Assembly: GCA_030151745.1 (NCBI GenBank)
Contig: JASLDA010000309.1
Coordinates: 1-11,740 of the forward strand
DNA length: 11,740 bases
Source: Chitinophagaceae bacterium
Lineage (GTDB): Bacteria > Bacteroidota > Bacteroidia > Chitinophagales > Chitinophagaceae
Direction of reading: 5' to 3'
Of this stretch, positions 1 through 6,530 are shown piece by piece. Numbering within the stretch: position 1 is the stretch's first letter; each line of letters begins with the position of its first letter. The notes beneath the pieces were generated by a model. It was not told the DNA's origin. It made no database searches and saw only the letters and a list, made by a program, of their open reading frames with translations. Both the position numbers and the translations under genes were made by a program.

Positions 1-1
1 C

Positions 2-670
2 TATTCCTGGTCTCCGGCCACCGGCCTGAGCTGCACCACCTGCGATAACCCGACCGCCGCCCCGGCCTCGACGACAACTTACACCGTAACCGGCACGGCC
101 AATGGCTGCAGCAGCAGCGCGACCGTCGTCGTTACCGTATTGCCGGTCCTGAACGTGACTATTTCCGGTCCTTCCGGCATCTGTGCGGGCAGCGGCGCCA
201 CGCTCACGGCCACCGGCGCAACCAGCTATTCCTGGAGCCCGGCTACCGGCCTCAGCTGTACAAGCTGCGCCAACCCGACGGCAAATCCTGCAGCTACGAC
301 AACCTATACCGTTACCGGCATCGCTTCCGGCTGCAGCGCAACCGCAACCCACACGCTGACGGTCAATCCCAAGCCGGCGGTCAGCGCGGGCGGCGACAAG
401 GCGATCTGTGCCGGGGCTTCCGCAAGCCTGACGGCCAGCGGGGCTTCCACATATACCTGGACACCGGGCAACTCGACCGGAGCGACGCTCAGCGTGAGCC
501 CGGGTACGACGACGAAGTATTTCGTCACCGGCACGGACGCCAACGGCTGTTCCAATACGGACTCGGCACTGGTAACCGTCAATCCGCTCCCGACGGTAAG
601 TGCGGGGAATAACACCAGCATTTGCCCGGGCGGCTCCGCGAATCTTACGGCTACCGGCGCCGGCACCTAG
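2..670 (+). CDS. Giant repeat surface protein, upstream fragment (5' partial, ends at in-frame amber)
   Basis: The frame is open from the window edge, so the true start and any signal peptide lie upstream. The visible 222 residues hold the end of one Ig/PKD-like module, two complete modules and the first part of a fourth. Each module begins with a segment like VSAGxxxxIC, has a strand ending in Tyr-x-Trp-Ser/Thr-Pro, then TTTYTVTG and a closing Gly-Cys. The two cysteines (IC and GC) probably form a disulfide, and some modules add a CxxC (LSCTSCANP). Thr, Ser, Ala and Gly dominate, as in extracellular adhesins. Translation stops at TAG 668-670, but the same frame continues with the same repeats to 5188, so this is the upstream piece of one interrupted gene. 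As it stands, the product would lack the C-terminal sorting domain needed for T9SS export. The repeat family is clear; the biological role (adhesion, gliding or matrix) is inferred. Confidence 0.8.
   Translation, partial: YSWSPATGLSCTTCDNPTAAPASTTTYTVTGTANGCSSSATVVVTVLPVLNVTISGPSGICAGSGATLTATGATSYSWSPATGLSCTSCANPTANPAATTTYTVTGIASGCSATATHTLTVNPKPAVSAGGDKAICAGASASLTASGASTYTWTPGNSTGATLSVSPGTTTKYFVTGTDANGCSNTDSALVTVNPLPTVSAGNNTSICPGGSANLTATGAGT
668..670 (+). other. In-frame amber codon interrupting the adhesin gene
   Basis: TAG follows Gly-Thr and precedes Val-Trp-Ser-Pro. The equivalent position in the other modules is Tyr or Phe (for example Thr-Tyr-Ser-Trp, Thr-Tyr-Thr-Trp, Ser-Phe-Ser-Trp). 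Module 19, at about 4278, has ACC TAT GTA TGG, against ACC TAG GTC TGG here. One base change from TAT or TAC explains it. Reading frame and repeat pattern continue unchanged on both sides, so there is no frameshift. It is either a true nonsense mutation, a sequence error in a repetitive region, or a read-through site. The sequence alone cannot decide. Confidence 0.9.
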
Positions 671-3600
671 GTCTGGAGCCCCGCCGGCACGCTCAACAGC
701 GCTACCGGGGCTACGGTCACGGCCACTCCAGCAGCAACGACGACATATACTGTAACGGGTACCGATGCCAATGGCTGTGTCAATACGGCGAACGTGACCG
801 TGGCCGTGAATGGCACGCCGAATATCACCGTCACAGGCAACCAGACCATCTGCGCGGGAGGCTCTGCCAGCCTGACCGCTGCAGGCGCCAACAGCTTCAG
901 CTGGAGCCCCGCTACCGGACTGAGCTGCTCGAGCTGCGCCAACCCGACGGCGACACCGGCGGCCACTACCACCTATACGGTAACTGGAACCAGCGGCGTA
1001 GGTTGCACCGGTACCACGACGGTGACCGTGACGGTCAACCCCAAGCCGGTGGTCGATGCCGGCAACGATACGGCAATCTGCGCCGGCTCGTCCCTGACCC
1101 TGCATGTAACCGGGGCGTCTGCGTATGCCTGGACGCCGGGCAGCGGCTCCGGCAGCAGCTTCAGCGTGTCCCCGACAACTACCACGAAATATTTCGTTAC
1201 AGGCACCGATGCAAACGGGTGTACCAATCAGGACTCGGTTCTGGTCACCGTCAACCCGCTGCCGGTCGTAACCACAAGCAACAACACCAGCGTCTGCCCC
1301 GGAGGTACCGCGACTCTTACTGCTGGCGGCGCCAGTACCTATACCTGGAGCCCGGCGGGCAGCCTCAGCGCATCCACCGGAGCTTCTGTGGATGCAACCC
1401 CGACCGCAACCACCACTTATACCGTTACAGGAAAGGATGCCAACGGCTGTGTGAATGCTGCGAATGTGACTGTCGCCGTAAACCAGACACCTAACGTAAC
1501 GGTCGCAGGCAATCTGACAGTCTGCGCGGGAGGCTCTACCAACCTGACCGCTACGGGTGCCAACAGCTTCAGCTGGAGCCCGGCTACAGGTCTCAGCTGC
1601 TCCGGCTGCGCCAACCCGGCAGCCGCTCCTGCAGCGACCACCACTTATACGGTGACCGGAACCAGCGGCGTAGGCTGCACGGGTACAACAACAGTAACAG
1701 TGACCGTCAATCCGAAGCCGGTGATCGATGCCGGCAACGACACCGCCATCTGTACCGGCGCTTCGGTCACGCTGCACGCCACAGGCGCAGCCACGTATGC
1801 CTGGACGCCGGGCAGCGGCTCCGGCAGCAGCTATACCCTCATTCCGACTTCCACCTCCAGGTACTTTGTGACCGGCACCGATGCCAACGGTTGCGTCAAT
1901 ACGGATTCCGTCACCGTTACCGTCAACCCGCTTCCCGTGGTCAGTGCCGGTAACAACACAAGCGTTTGCCCGGGCGGATCTGCGACACTTACTGCAACCG
2001 GCGCAGCGACGTATTCCTGGAGCCCGGCGGGCAGCCTCAGCGCGTCGACCGGTGCCACGGTTACGGCTTCCCCGGCTTCCACGACGACCTATACCGTGAC
2101 CGGCACCAATGGGAACGGTTGCGCCAGCTCCGCCAACGTAACCGTTTCCGTGAACGGCACGCCGTCGGTTACCATTGCAGGTCCTTCCGCTATCTGCGAA
2201 GGAGGTAGTGCCCTGCTCAGCGCCAGCGGCGCCAACAGCTTCAGCTGGAGCCCCGCTACCGGGCTGAGCTGCTCGAGCTGTGCCAACCCGACGGTAACGC
2301 CGACGGCAACTACTACTTATACAGTGACAGGCACCAGCGGCGTAGGCTGCACCGGGACTGCGACTTATACCATCACGGTGAATCCGAAGCCGGTGGTCGA
2401 TGCCGGCAGCGATACCGCCATCTGCACAGGCTCCGCCGCCACGCTGCACGCAACCGGGGCCGTGGGCTACGCCTGGACTCCGGGCACGGCAACCGGAGCA
2501 ATCCAAAGCGTCACGCCGACTGCAACGACCAAGTACTTCGTTACCGGTACGGATGCGAACGGTTGCTCGAACAAGGATTCCGTCACCGTGACCGTAAACA
2601 ATCTGCCTGCCGTTACGGCCGGCGGCGCCGCCTCCATTTGCCCGGGCGGAACGGCTACCCTGACCGCAGCCGGCGCCAGCACTTATTCCTGGATGCCTTC
2701 CGCAACGCTCTCCTCCAGTATCGGCACCAGCGTAGTCGCCAGCCCCACGGCTACGACAACCTATACCGTGATCGGCACGGACGCAAACCAATGCAGCAAC
2801 CGCGCTATTGTCACCGTGACCGTAAACAGCACCCCGAGCATCAGCGTCGCCGGAAATACGGCGATCTGCGCAGGCGGCAATACGGCCCTTACGGCTACCG
2901 GCGCCTCCAGCTATTTCTGGAGCCCGGCCACCGGCCTGAGCTGCAGCAACTGTGCAAGCCCCAGTGCCGCCCCGACCGCCACAACGACCTATACCGTAAC
3001 CGGTACCAACGGTCTCGGCTGTACCGGCACGGCGACCGTGACGGTTACCGTAAATGCCAAGCCTGGCGTAGATGCCGGCCCGGACGTTTCCATCTGCCTC
3101 GGCAGCTCTGCAACGCTCAGCGCAACCGGCGCAAGTTCGTACAGCTGGACTCCGGCTGCGGGCCTGAGCGCGTCCAATATCGCGTCTCCGCTTGCCTCCC
3201 CGACCACTACTACAACCTATATCGTCACGGGCACCGGCGCAGGAGGCTGTACCGCATCTGATACGATCACAGTAACCGTCAAGGCGCTGCCGACCGTGTC
3301 TGCCGGTACAAACAAGGCAGTCTGCCCCGACCAGTCCGTAGCGCTGACCGCAACCGGCGCAGCGACGTATTCCTGGAGCCCGGCAGGCAGCCTCAGCGCG
3401 TCGACCGGCGCTACGGTTACGGCTTCCCCGGCTTCCACGACGACCTATACCGTGACGGGTACCGCAGCGGACGGCTGTTTTGACACCGCTACCGTTACGG
3501 TCACCGTAAATCCGAAACCGGTCGTGACGCTTACCGGCCGGCAGAACCTCTGCGAGGGCGACAGCGCGACGCTTACGGCTTCCGGAGCTTCCACGTACAG

Positions 3601-5188
3601 CTGGCGGCCCGCAGGCAGCCTCAGCTCCGCCAGCGGCAGCAGTGTCGTGGCCAAGCCCAGGGCGACGACGCAGTACACGGTCATCGGTACCAGCGGCGCG
3701 GGTTGCGTGGACTCTGCAAAGCTTACGGTCAACCTGCACTCCCTCCCTGTCGTGACAGTGAACAGCGATACGGCTCTTTGCGCCAAGATCCCGTTGCAGC
3801 TGACTGCCGGCGGAGCGGTAAGCTATCAATGGCTGCCTGCGGCCGGCCTGAGCTGCACCGGCTGTCCGAACCCCATCGCTACACCGGGCACATCGACTAC
3901 TTATACCGTCGTGGGCACTGATCTGAACGGCTGCAGCAATAAGGCCAGCGTGAACGTGACCATTAACGCCCTGCCGGAAGTCAATGCAGGCCCGGACCAG
4001 AGCGCCTGCCGCCTCAACAGCGTCAACCTGAGCGCAAGCGGGGCCGTTTCCTATACCTGGAGCCCTGCATCCGGCCTGAGCTGCACCAGCTGCGCGAACC
4101 CGGTTGCCACCCCGGCCGTTACCACGGCATACATAGTTACCGGCACCGGCCAGAATGGCTGCGTCAATACCGATACCGTAGTCGTAAATATCTACGCCCA
4201 GCAGCCGGTGAACGCCGGTCCGGACCAGACGATCTGTGCCGGAAGCAGTGCCCAGCTGCAGGCCAGCGGCGGAGCCACCTATGTATGGACTCCCGCTTCA
4301 GATCTGTCCTGCACAACCTGCGCCAACCCGGTCGCTACCCCGGCCCATACCGCAAGCTACCAGGTTGCCGGTACCGATATCCATGGCTGCCGCGACTCGG
4401 ACATTGTTACCATTACCGTGATCGAGCATCGCCCGGTTTCCATCGATACCGGCGGCCAGTTCTGTATCGGCGGTGAAATGCGCATCTGGGCCGACGGGGG
4501 CGACAGCTACACCTGGACGCCGTCCGCCAGCTTGTCGTGCAGCAACTGCCAGAGCCCCATCGCACGTCCGACCGAGACCACGACCTATTCCGTCGTCATC
4601 CGCCAGGGCAAGTGCTTTGTCGATACCCTGCAGACGACCATCGTCGTGCACCAACTGCCGATCATTGATGCCGGTCCGAACCACGATATCATCCTCGGCA
4701 ACAGCGTGACCCTGCAGACCTCGGGCAGCAGCGATATCGCAGGCTATACCTGGACGCCTTCGGATGGCCTGAGCTGCACCAATTGCTCCGCCCCGGTTGC
4801 CAGCCCCTCGCGCAATATGCTCTACCTCGTGTCCGTGGTAAGCACCTACGGCTGCGAAAACTCGGATACGGTGCGGGTGAACGTCCGCTGCGACGACGCC
4901 CAGATCTTTATGCCGAATACCTTCAGCCCGAACGCAGACGGTCATAACGACTTCTTCTACCCGCACGGCAAGGGCCTCAGCATCATCCAGCGCATGCGCG
5001 TTTACGACCGTTGGGGTGAGCTCGTCTTCGACCGCAGCAATGTGCAGGTCAACGACCGCAACTCGGGCTGGGACGGCACCTTCCGCAATCAGCCGCTGAA
5101 GCCGGATGTCTACGTGTGGATCCTGAATGCAACCTGTACCAACGGCGAGCCGCTCGAGCTTAAGGGCGATATCTCCCTGGTGCGTTAA
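671..5188 (+). CDS. Giant Ig/PKD-like repeat protein with T9SS type B (gliding motility-associated) C-terminal domain, downstream part
   Basis: This continues the frame of 2-670 after the amber codon. The coordinates give the open frame, not a true start. The first possible start in it is GTG 794, inside a module and without a signal peptide, so independent translation is unlikely to give an exported protein. It carries the rest of module 3, then 18 further modules of about 75 residues. Up to about 3300 they mostly repeat in a fixed order of three types: A with LSCxxCANP, B with DAGNDTAIC and TPG, C with SAGNNTSVCPGG. Later ones diverge. The last module lacks the usual first cysteine (DIILG where others have IC), but Cys 4889-4891 sits at the junction to the final domain and could replace it. 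Residues from about 4904 on match the type B sorting domain: MPNTFSPNADGHNDFF, MRVYDRWGELVF, GWDG, and a final KGDISLVR. This domain is recognised by the type IX secretion system. The PorP/SprF gene directly downstream fits that role. Ligand and function are unknown. Confidence 0.85.
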   Translation, partial: VWSPAGTLNSATGATVTATPAATTTYTVTGTDANGCVNTANVTVAVNGTPNITVTGNQTICAGGSASLTAAGANSFSWSPATGLSCSSCANPTATPAATTTYTVTGTSGVGCTGTTTVTVTVNPKPVVDAGNDTAICAGSSLTLHVTGASAYAWTPGSGSGSSFSVSPTTTTKYFVTGTDANGCTNQDSVLVTVNPLPVVTTSNNTSVCPGGTATLTAGGASTYTWSPAGSLSASTGASVDATPTATTTYTVTGKDANGCVNAANVTVAVNQTPNVTVAGNLTVCAGGSTNLTATGANSFSWSPATGLSCSGCANPAAAPAATTTYTVTGTSGVGCTGTTTVTVTVNPKPVIDAGNDTAICTGASVTLHATGAATYAWTPGSGSGSSYTLIPTSTSRYFVTGTDANGCVNTDSVTVTVNPLPVVSAGNNTSVCPGGSATLTATGAATYSWSPAGSLSASTGATVTASPASTTTYTVTGTNGNGCASSANVTVSVNGTPSVTIAGPSAICEGGSALLSASGANSFSWSPATGLSCSSCANPTVTPTATTTYTVTGTSGVGCTGTATYTITVNPKPVVDAGSDTAICTGSAATLHATGAVGYAWTPGTATGAIQSVTPTATTKYFVTGTDANGCSNKDSVTVTVNNLPAVTAGGAASICPGGTATLTAAGASTYSWMPSATLSSSIGTSVVASPTATTTYTVIGTDANQCSNRAIVTVTVNSTPSISVAGNTAICAGGNTALTATGASSYFWSPATGLSCSNCASPSAAPTATTTYTVTGTNGLGCTGTATVTVTVNAKPGVDAGPDVSICLGSSATLSATGASSYSWTPAAGLSASNIASPLASPTTTTTYIVTGTGAGGCTASDTITVTVKALPTVSAGTNKAVCPDQSVALTATGAATYSWSPAGSLSASTGATVTASPASTTTYTVTGTAADGCFDTATVTVTVNPKPVVTLTGRQNLCEGDSATLTASGASTYSWRPAGSLSSASGSSVVAKPRATTQYTVIGTSGAGCVDSAKLTVNLHSLPVVTVNSDTALCAKIPLQLTAGGAVSYQWLPAAGLSCTGCPNPIATPGTSTTYTVVGTDLNGCSNKASVNVTINALPEVNAGPDQSACRLNSVNLSASGAVSYTWSPASGLSCTSCANPVATPAVTTAYIVTGTGQNGCVNTDTVVVNIYAQQPVNAGPDQTICAGSSAQLQASGGATYVWTPASDLSCTTCANPVATPAHTASYQVAGTDIHGCRDSDIVTITVIEHRPVSIDTGGQFCIGGEMRIWADGGDSYTWTPSASLSCSNCQSPIARPTETTTYSVVIRQGKCFVDTLQTTIVVHQLPIIDAGPNHDIILGNSVTLQTSGSSDIAGYTWTPSDGLSCTNCSAPVASPSRNMLYLVSVVSTYGCENSDTVRVNVRCDDAQIFMPNTFSPNADGHNDFFYPHGKGLSIIQRMRVYDRWGELVFDRSNVQVNDRNSGWDGTFRNQPLKPDVYVWILNATCTNGEPLELKGDISLVR
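1994..2100 (+). repeat. 107-bp near-identical block, copy 1 (copy 2 at 3350-3456)
   Basis: This block from C-type modules 9 and 15 encodes the same peptide, from ATGAATYSWSPAG through TTTYTV. By my alignment only three of 107 bases differ, all silent. The copies are 1356 bases apart, which is two 672-bp periods plus 12 bases. Other C modules differ far more, so a recent duplication or gene conversion between these two is likely. Confidence 0.8.
3350..3456 (+). repeat. 107-bp near-identical block, copy 2 (copy 1 at 1994-2100)
   Basis: This is the second copy of the C-module block. The three differences from copy 1 are third-position changes in Ala/Gly codons (GGG/AGG context, GGT/GGC, GCC/GCT). 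It sits after the variant module of the fifth unit, where the regular A-B-C order starts to break down. Confidence 0.8.
3521..4888 (+). repeat. Divergent Ig-like modules without the three-part order
   Basis: Six modules follow the regular array. The first resembles a C type (PAGSLSSASG). The next five all carry an A-type CxxC segment: LSCTGC, LSCTSC, LSCTTC, LSCSNC and LSCTNC. They differ more from each other and use more charged residues (for example RRPTE-like and RQGKC regions). This looks like an older, less homogenised part of the array next to the sorting domain. Confidence 0.7.
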
Positions 5189-5197
5189 ACCGGAGAT

Positions 5198-5231
5198 TCC
5201 TGCAGCAGGCGATCGAAAGCCTGCTGCAGGA
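5198..5231 (+). promoter_or_regulatory. Perfect 13-bp inverted repeat between adhesin and SprF-like gene
   Basis: TCCTGCAGCAGGC at 5198-5210 pairs completely with 5219-5231 around an 8-base loop (GATCGAAA). It begins ten bases after the adhesin stop. No run of T follows, so it is not a standard intrinsic terminator. It could be a 3'-end stabiliser or processing element that lets expression of the adhesin and the porin-like partner differ, a factor-dependent terminator, or a protein binding site. The structure is seen directly; the role is inferred. Confidence 0.6.
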
Positions 5232-5294
5232 CAATCTTCGAAACTCATCCTCAACCTTACAACAAGAAAACAGCAATAAAAGAATCGGTGAAGT

Positions 5295-6368
5295 ATGAAA
5301 ACGAATGCTACAAAAAAATCCCTGCTGCTCGGCCTGTTGCTGGCAGCCGGCCTCGGCGCCCAGGCGCAGGATATCCACTTCTCGCAGTTTTATGAGAATG
5401 CCATTCTCCGGAACCCGGGGCTGACAGGCATCTTCAGCGGAGACTATAAAGCGGGCGTCAATTACCGTACGCAATGGGGAAACATCTCGAACCCCTTCCA
5501 GACCGTTATCGCCTCGGCAGAAACCCGTATCAGCACCAATGCAGAGACGCACGACTATCTCTCGTTCGGCCTCTGCACGACCTACGACCATGCCGGCTCG
5601 ATCGACTTCAACAGCTTCCAGGTGATGCCGGCCGTGAACTATAATAAGAGCCTCAACGATGCGCATGCGAGCTATCTCAGCCTGGGCTTTGCAGGCGGCT
5701 ATATCCAGCGGACCATCAATCCTTCGAAGATGACCACCGACGAGATGTATATCAACGGCGGCTTCGAGCCTACGGCGGCTTCCGGCGAGAACATCAGCTA
5801 TATGCAGATCAAGCACTTCGACGTCTCGGCCGGGCTCAGCTTCAACAGTACGTTCGGGGACCAGGGCCAGGTCGTCTATTACATCGGCGCTGCAGCTTTC
5901 CACGTAACCCGTCCCAAGGAATCGTTCAACCCGAACGAGAGCTTTATCCGGCTCGCGCCCCGGTTCACCGGGAATTTCGGTCTGACGGCGCGCCTGACCT
6001 CGAACGTAGGTCTCACCGTTCATGCGAACTACACCAACCAGCAACCGTACAACGAAACGATCGTCGGCGCCCTGCTGAACTGGCGCGGAACCGTACAGGA
6101 CGCCCAGCGGGTCGCGCTCTATGCCGGCTGCTTCGTCCGCCTGCGGGATGCCCTCATCCCGACCGTGAAGCTCGACTACAAAACCTACTCGTTCACCATG
6201 AGCTACGATGTGACTACGTCCTCGCTGAAGCCGGCGCTGAACTCCAAGGGCGGCTGGGAGTTCTCGGTCTATGTCCGCGGCCGGTACAATCACCGCAACA
6301 ACCCCATGGAGCAAATGCACTGCCCCAAGTTCGAGGAAGGCATGCAGACGGAGTTCAATAACTATTGA
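5295..6368 (+). CDS. PorP/SprF family type IX secretion system outer-membrane protein
   Basis: The protein has 357 residues, typical for the family. Residues 1-24 form a signal peptide (basic start, Leu/Ala-rich core, AQA before Gln25). The mature N terminus carries the family signature DIHFSQFYENAILRNPGLTG (residues 26-45; PorP proteins have DPHFSQFY...NPAxxG). Alternating aromatic and polar residues throughout fit a membrane beta-barrel, and CPKF (343-346) near the end is also common in this family. Members sit in the outer membrane. Each often partners one T9SS substrate with a type B sorting domain, as SprF does for the gliding adhesin SprB in Flavobacterium johnsoniae. The gene follows such a substrate by 106 bases, so it is the likely dedicated partner for the adhesin. 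The ATG at 5295 is chosen because it gives the complete signal peptide; no Shine-Dalgarno is visible. If the adhesin is really lost through the amber codon, this gene may be an orphan. Confidence 0.92.
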   Translation: MKTNATKKSLLLGLLLAAGLGAQAQDIHFSQFYENAILRNPGLTGIFSGDYKAGVNYRTQWGNISNPFQTVIASAETRISTNAETHDYLSFGLCTTYDHAGSIDFNSFQVMPAVNYNKSLNDAHASYLSLGFAGGYIQRTINPSKMTTDEMYINGGFEPTAASGENISYMQIKHFDVSAGLSFNSTFGDQGQVVYYIGAAAFHVTRPKESFNPNESFIRLAPRFTGNFGLTARLTSNVGLTVHANYTNQQPYNETIVGALLNWRGTVQDAQRVALYAGCFVRLRDALIPTVKLDYKTYSFTMSYDVTTSSLKPALNSKGGWEFSVYVRGRYNHRNNPMEQMHCPKFEEGMQTEFNNY

Positions 6369-6384
6369 TGGATTGAAGATTTTA

Positions 6385-6420
6385 GATTGGGGCCGGTCTT
6401 CGGTCCAGATCCTGGATCTG
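6385..6420 (+). other. Two small adjacent hairpins downstream of the SprF-like gene
   Basis: CAGATC (6406-6411) and GATCTG (6415-6420) form a six-base stem with a three-base loop. Just upstream, GGCCG and CGGTC around a GTCTT loop can pair with one G-U pair. They lie between the stop codon at 6368 and the strong terminator at 6426, and may assist 3'-end formation. Each is short enough to arise by chance. Confidence 0.3.
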
Positions 6421-6425
6421 AAATG

Positions 6426-6453
6426 AAAACGCTTCCTTCGGGAAGCGTTTTTT
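6426..6453 (+). terminator. Intrinsic terminator with UUCG tetraloop
   Basis: AAAACGCTTCC pairs with GGAAGCGTTTT around TTCG, giving an 11-bp stem with a very stable C(UUCG)G loop, followed by a T run to 6453. It ends transcription of the adhesin/SprF-like pair and separates it from the cyanophycin synthetase gene. The A run on the left arm would also give a T run on the minus strand, but no minus-strand gene is seen that would use it. Confidence 0.9.
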
Positions 6454-6530
6454 GCTGGATGCCACGCCATACTGCGCTTCCGTTTCCGCGTGCAATTTTT
6501 TCCGCGTAGCTTAACCACCAAATATCCTGC

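Larger units (their letters stand above)
152..3520 (+). repeat. Tandem higher-order repeat of three Ig-like modules, period about 672 bp
   Basis: Equivalent points after the A-module signature (Thr-Pro or its equivalent, before Asn/Ser) fall at 152, 821, 1493, 2165 and 2837, with the next at 3521. Spacings are 669, 672, 672, 672 and 684 bases. Each unit therefore holds one A, one B and one C module (223, 224, 224, 224 and 228 codons). The fifth unit is longer because its middle module is a variant with GLSASNIASP instead of the B-type sequence. DNA similarity is high at matched positions. For example, 884-950 and 2228-2294 lie exactly two periods apart and differ at two bases by my reading. 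Confidence 0.85.

Noticed and set aside
622..1494. Plus-strand open frame in another phase that bridges the amber codon
   Set aside because: It starts inside the adhesin modules, its product is Arg/Cys/Gln-rich nonsense, and the true frame continues with perfect repeat structure on both sides, so no frameshift is needed.
152..3520. CRISPR array or insertion-sequence-type repeats
   Set aside because: The repeats are long, contiguous, in frame and coding, with no spacers, no terminal inverted repeats and no transposase.
4298..5254. Minus-strand open frame (318 codons) opposite the end of the adhesin gene
   Set aside because: The plus strand here encodes well-conserved modules and the sorting domain. 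The reverse translation is a mirror of the repeat codons.
6454..6530. Possible promoter for cphA (TAGCTTAA at 6507-6514)
   Set aside because: The match to the -7 consensus is weak and no convincing -33 element is present, so it is not listed as a feature, although a promoter must lie in or near this gap given the upstream terminator.
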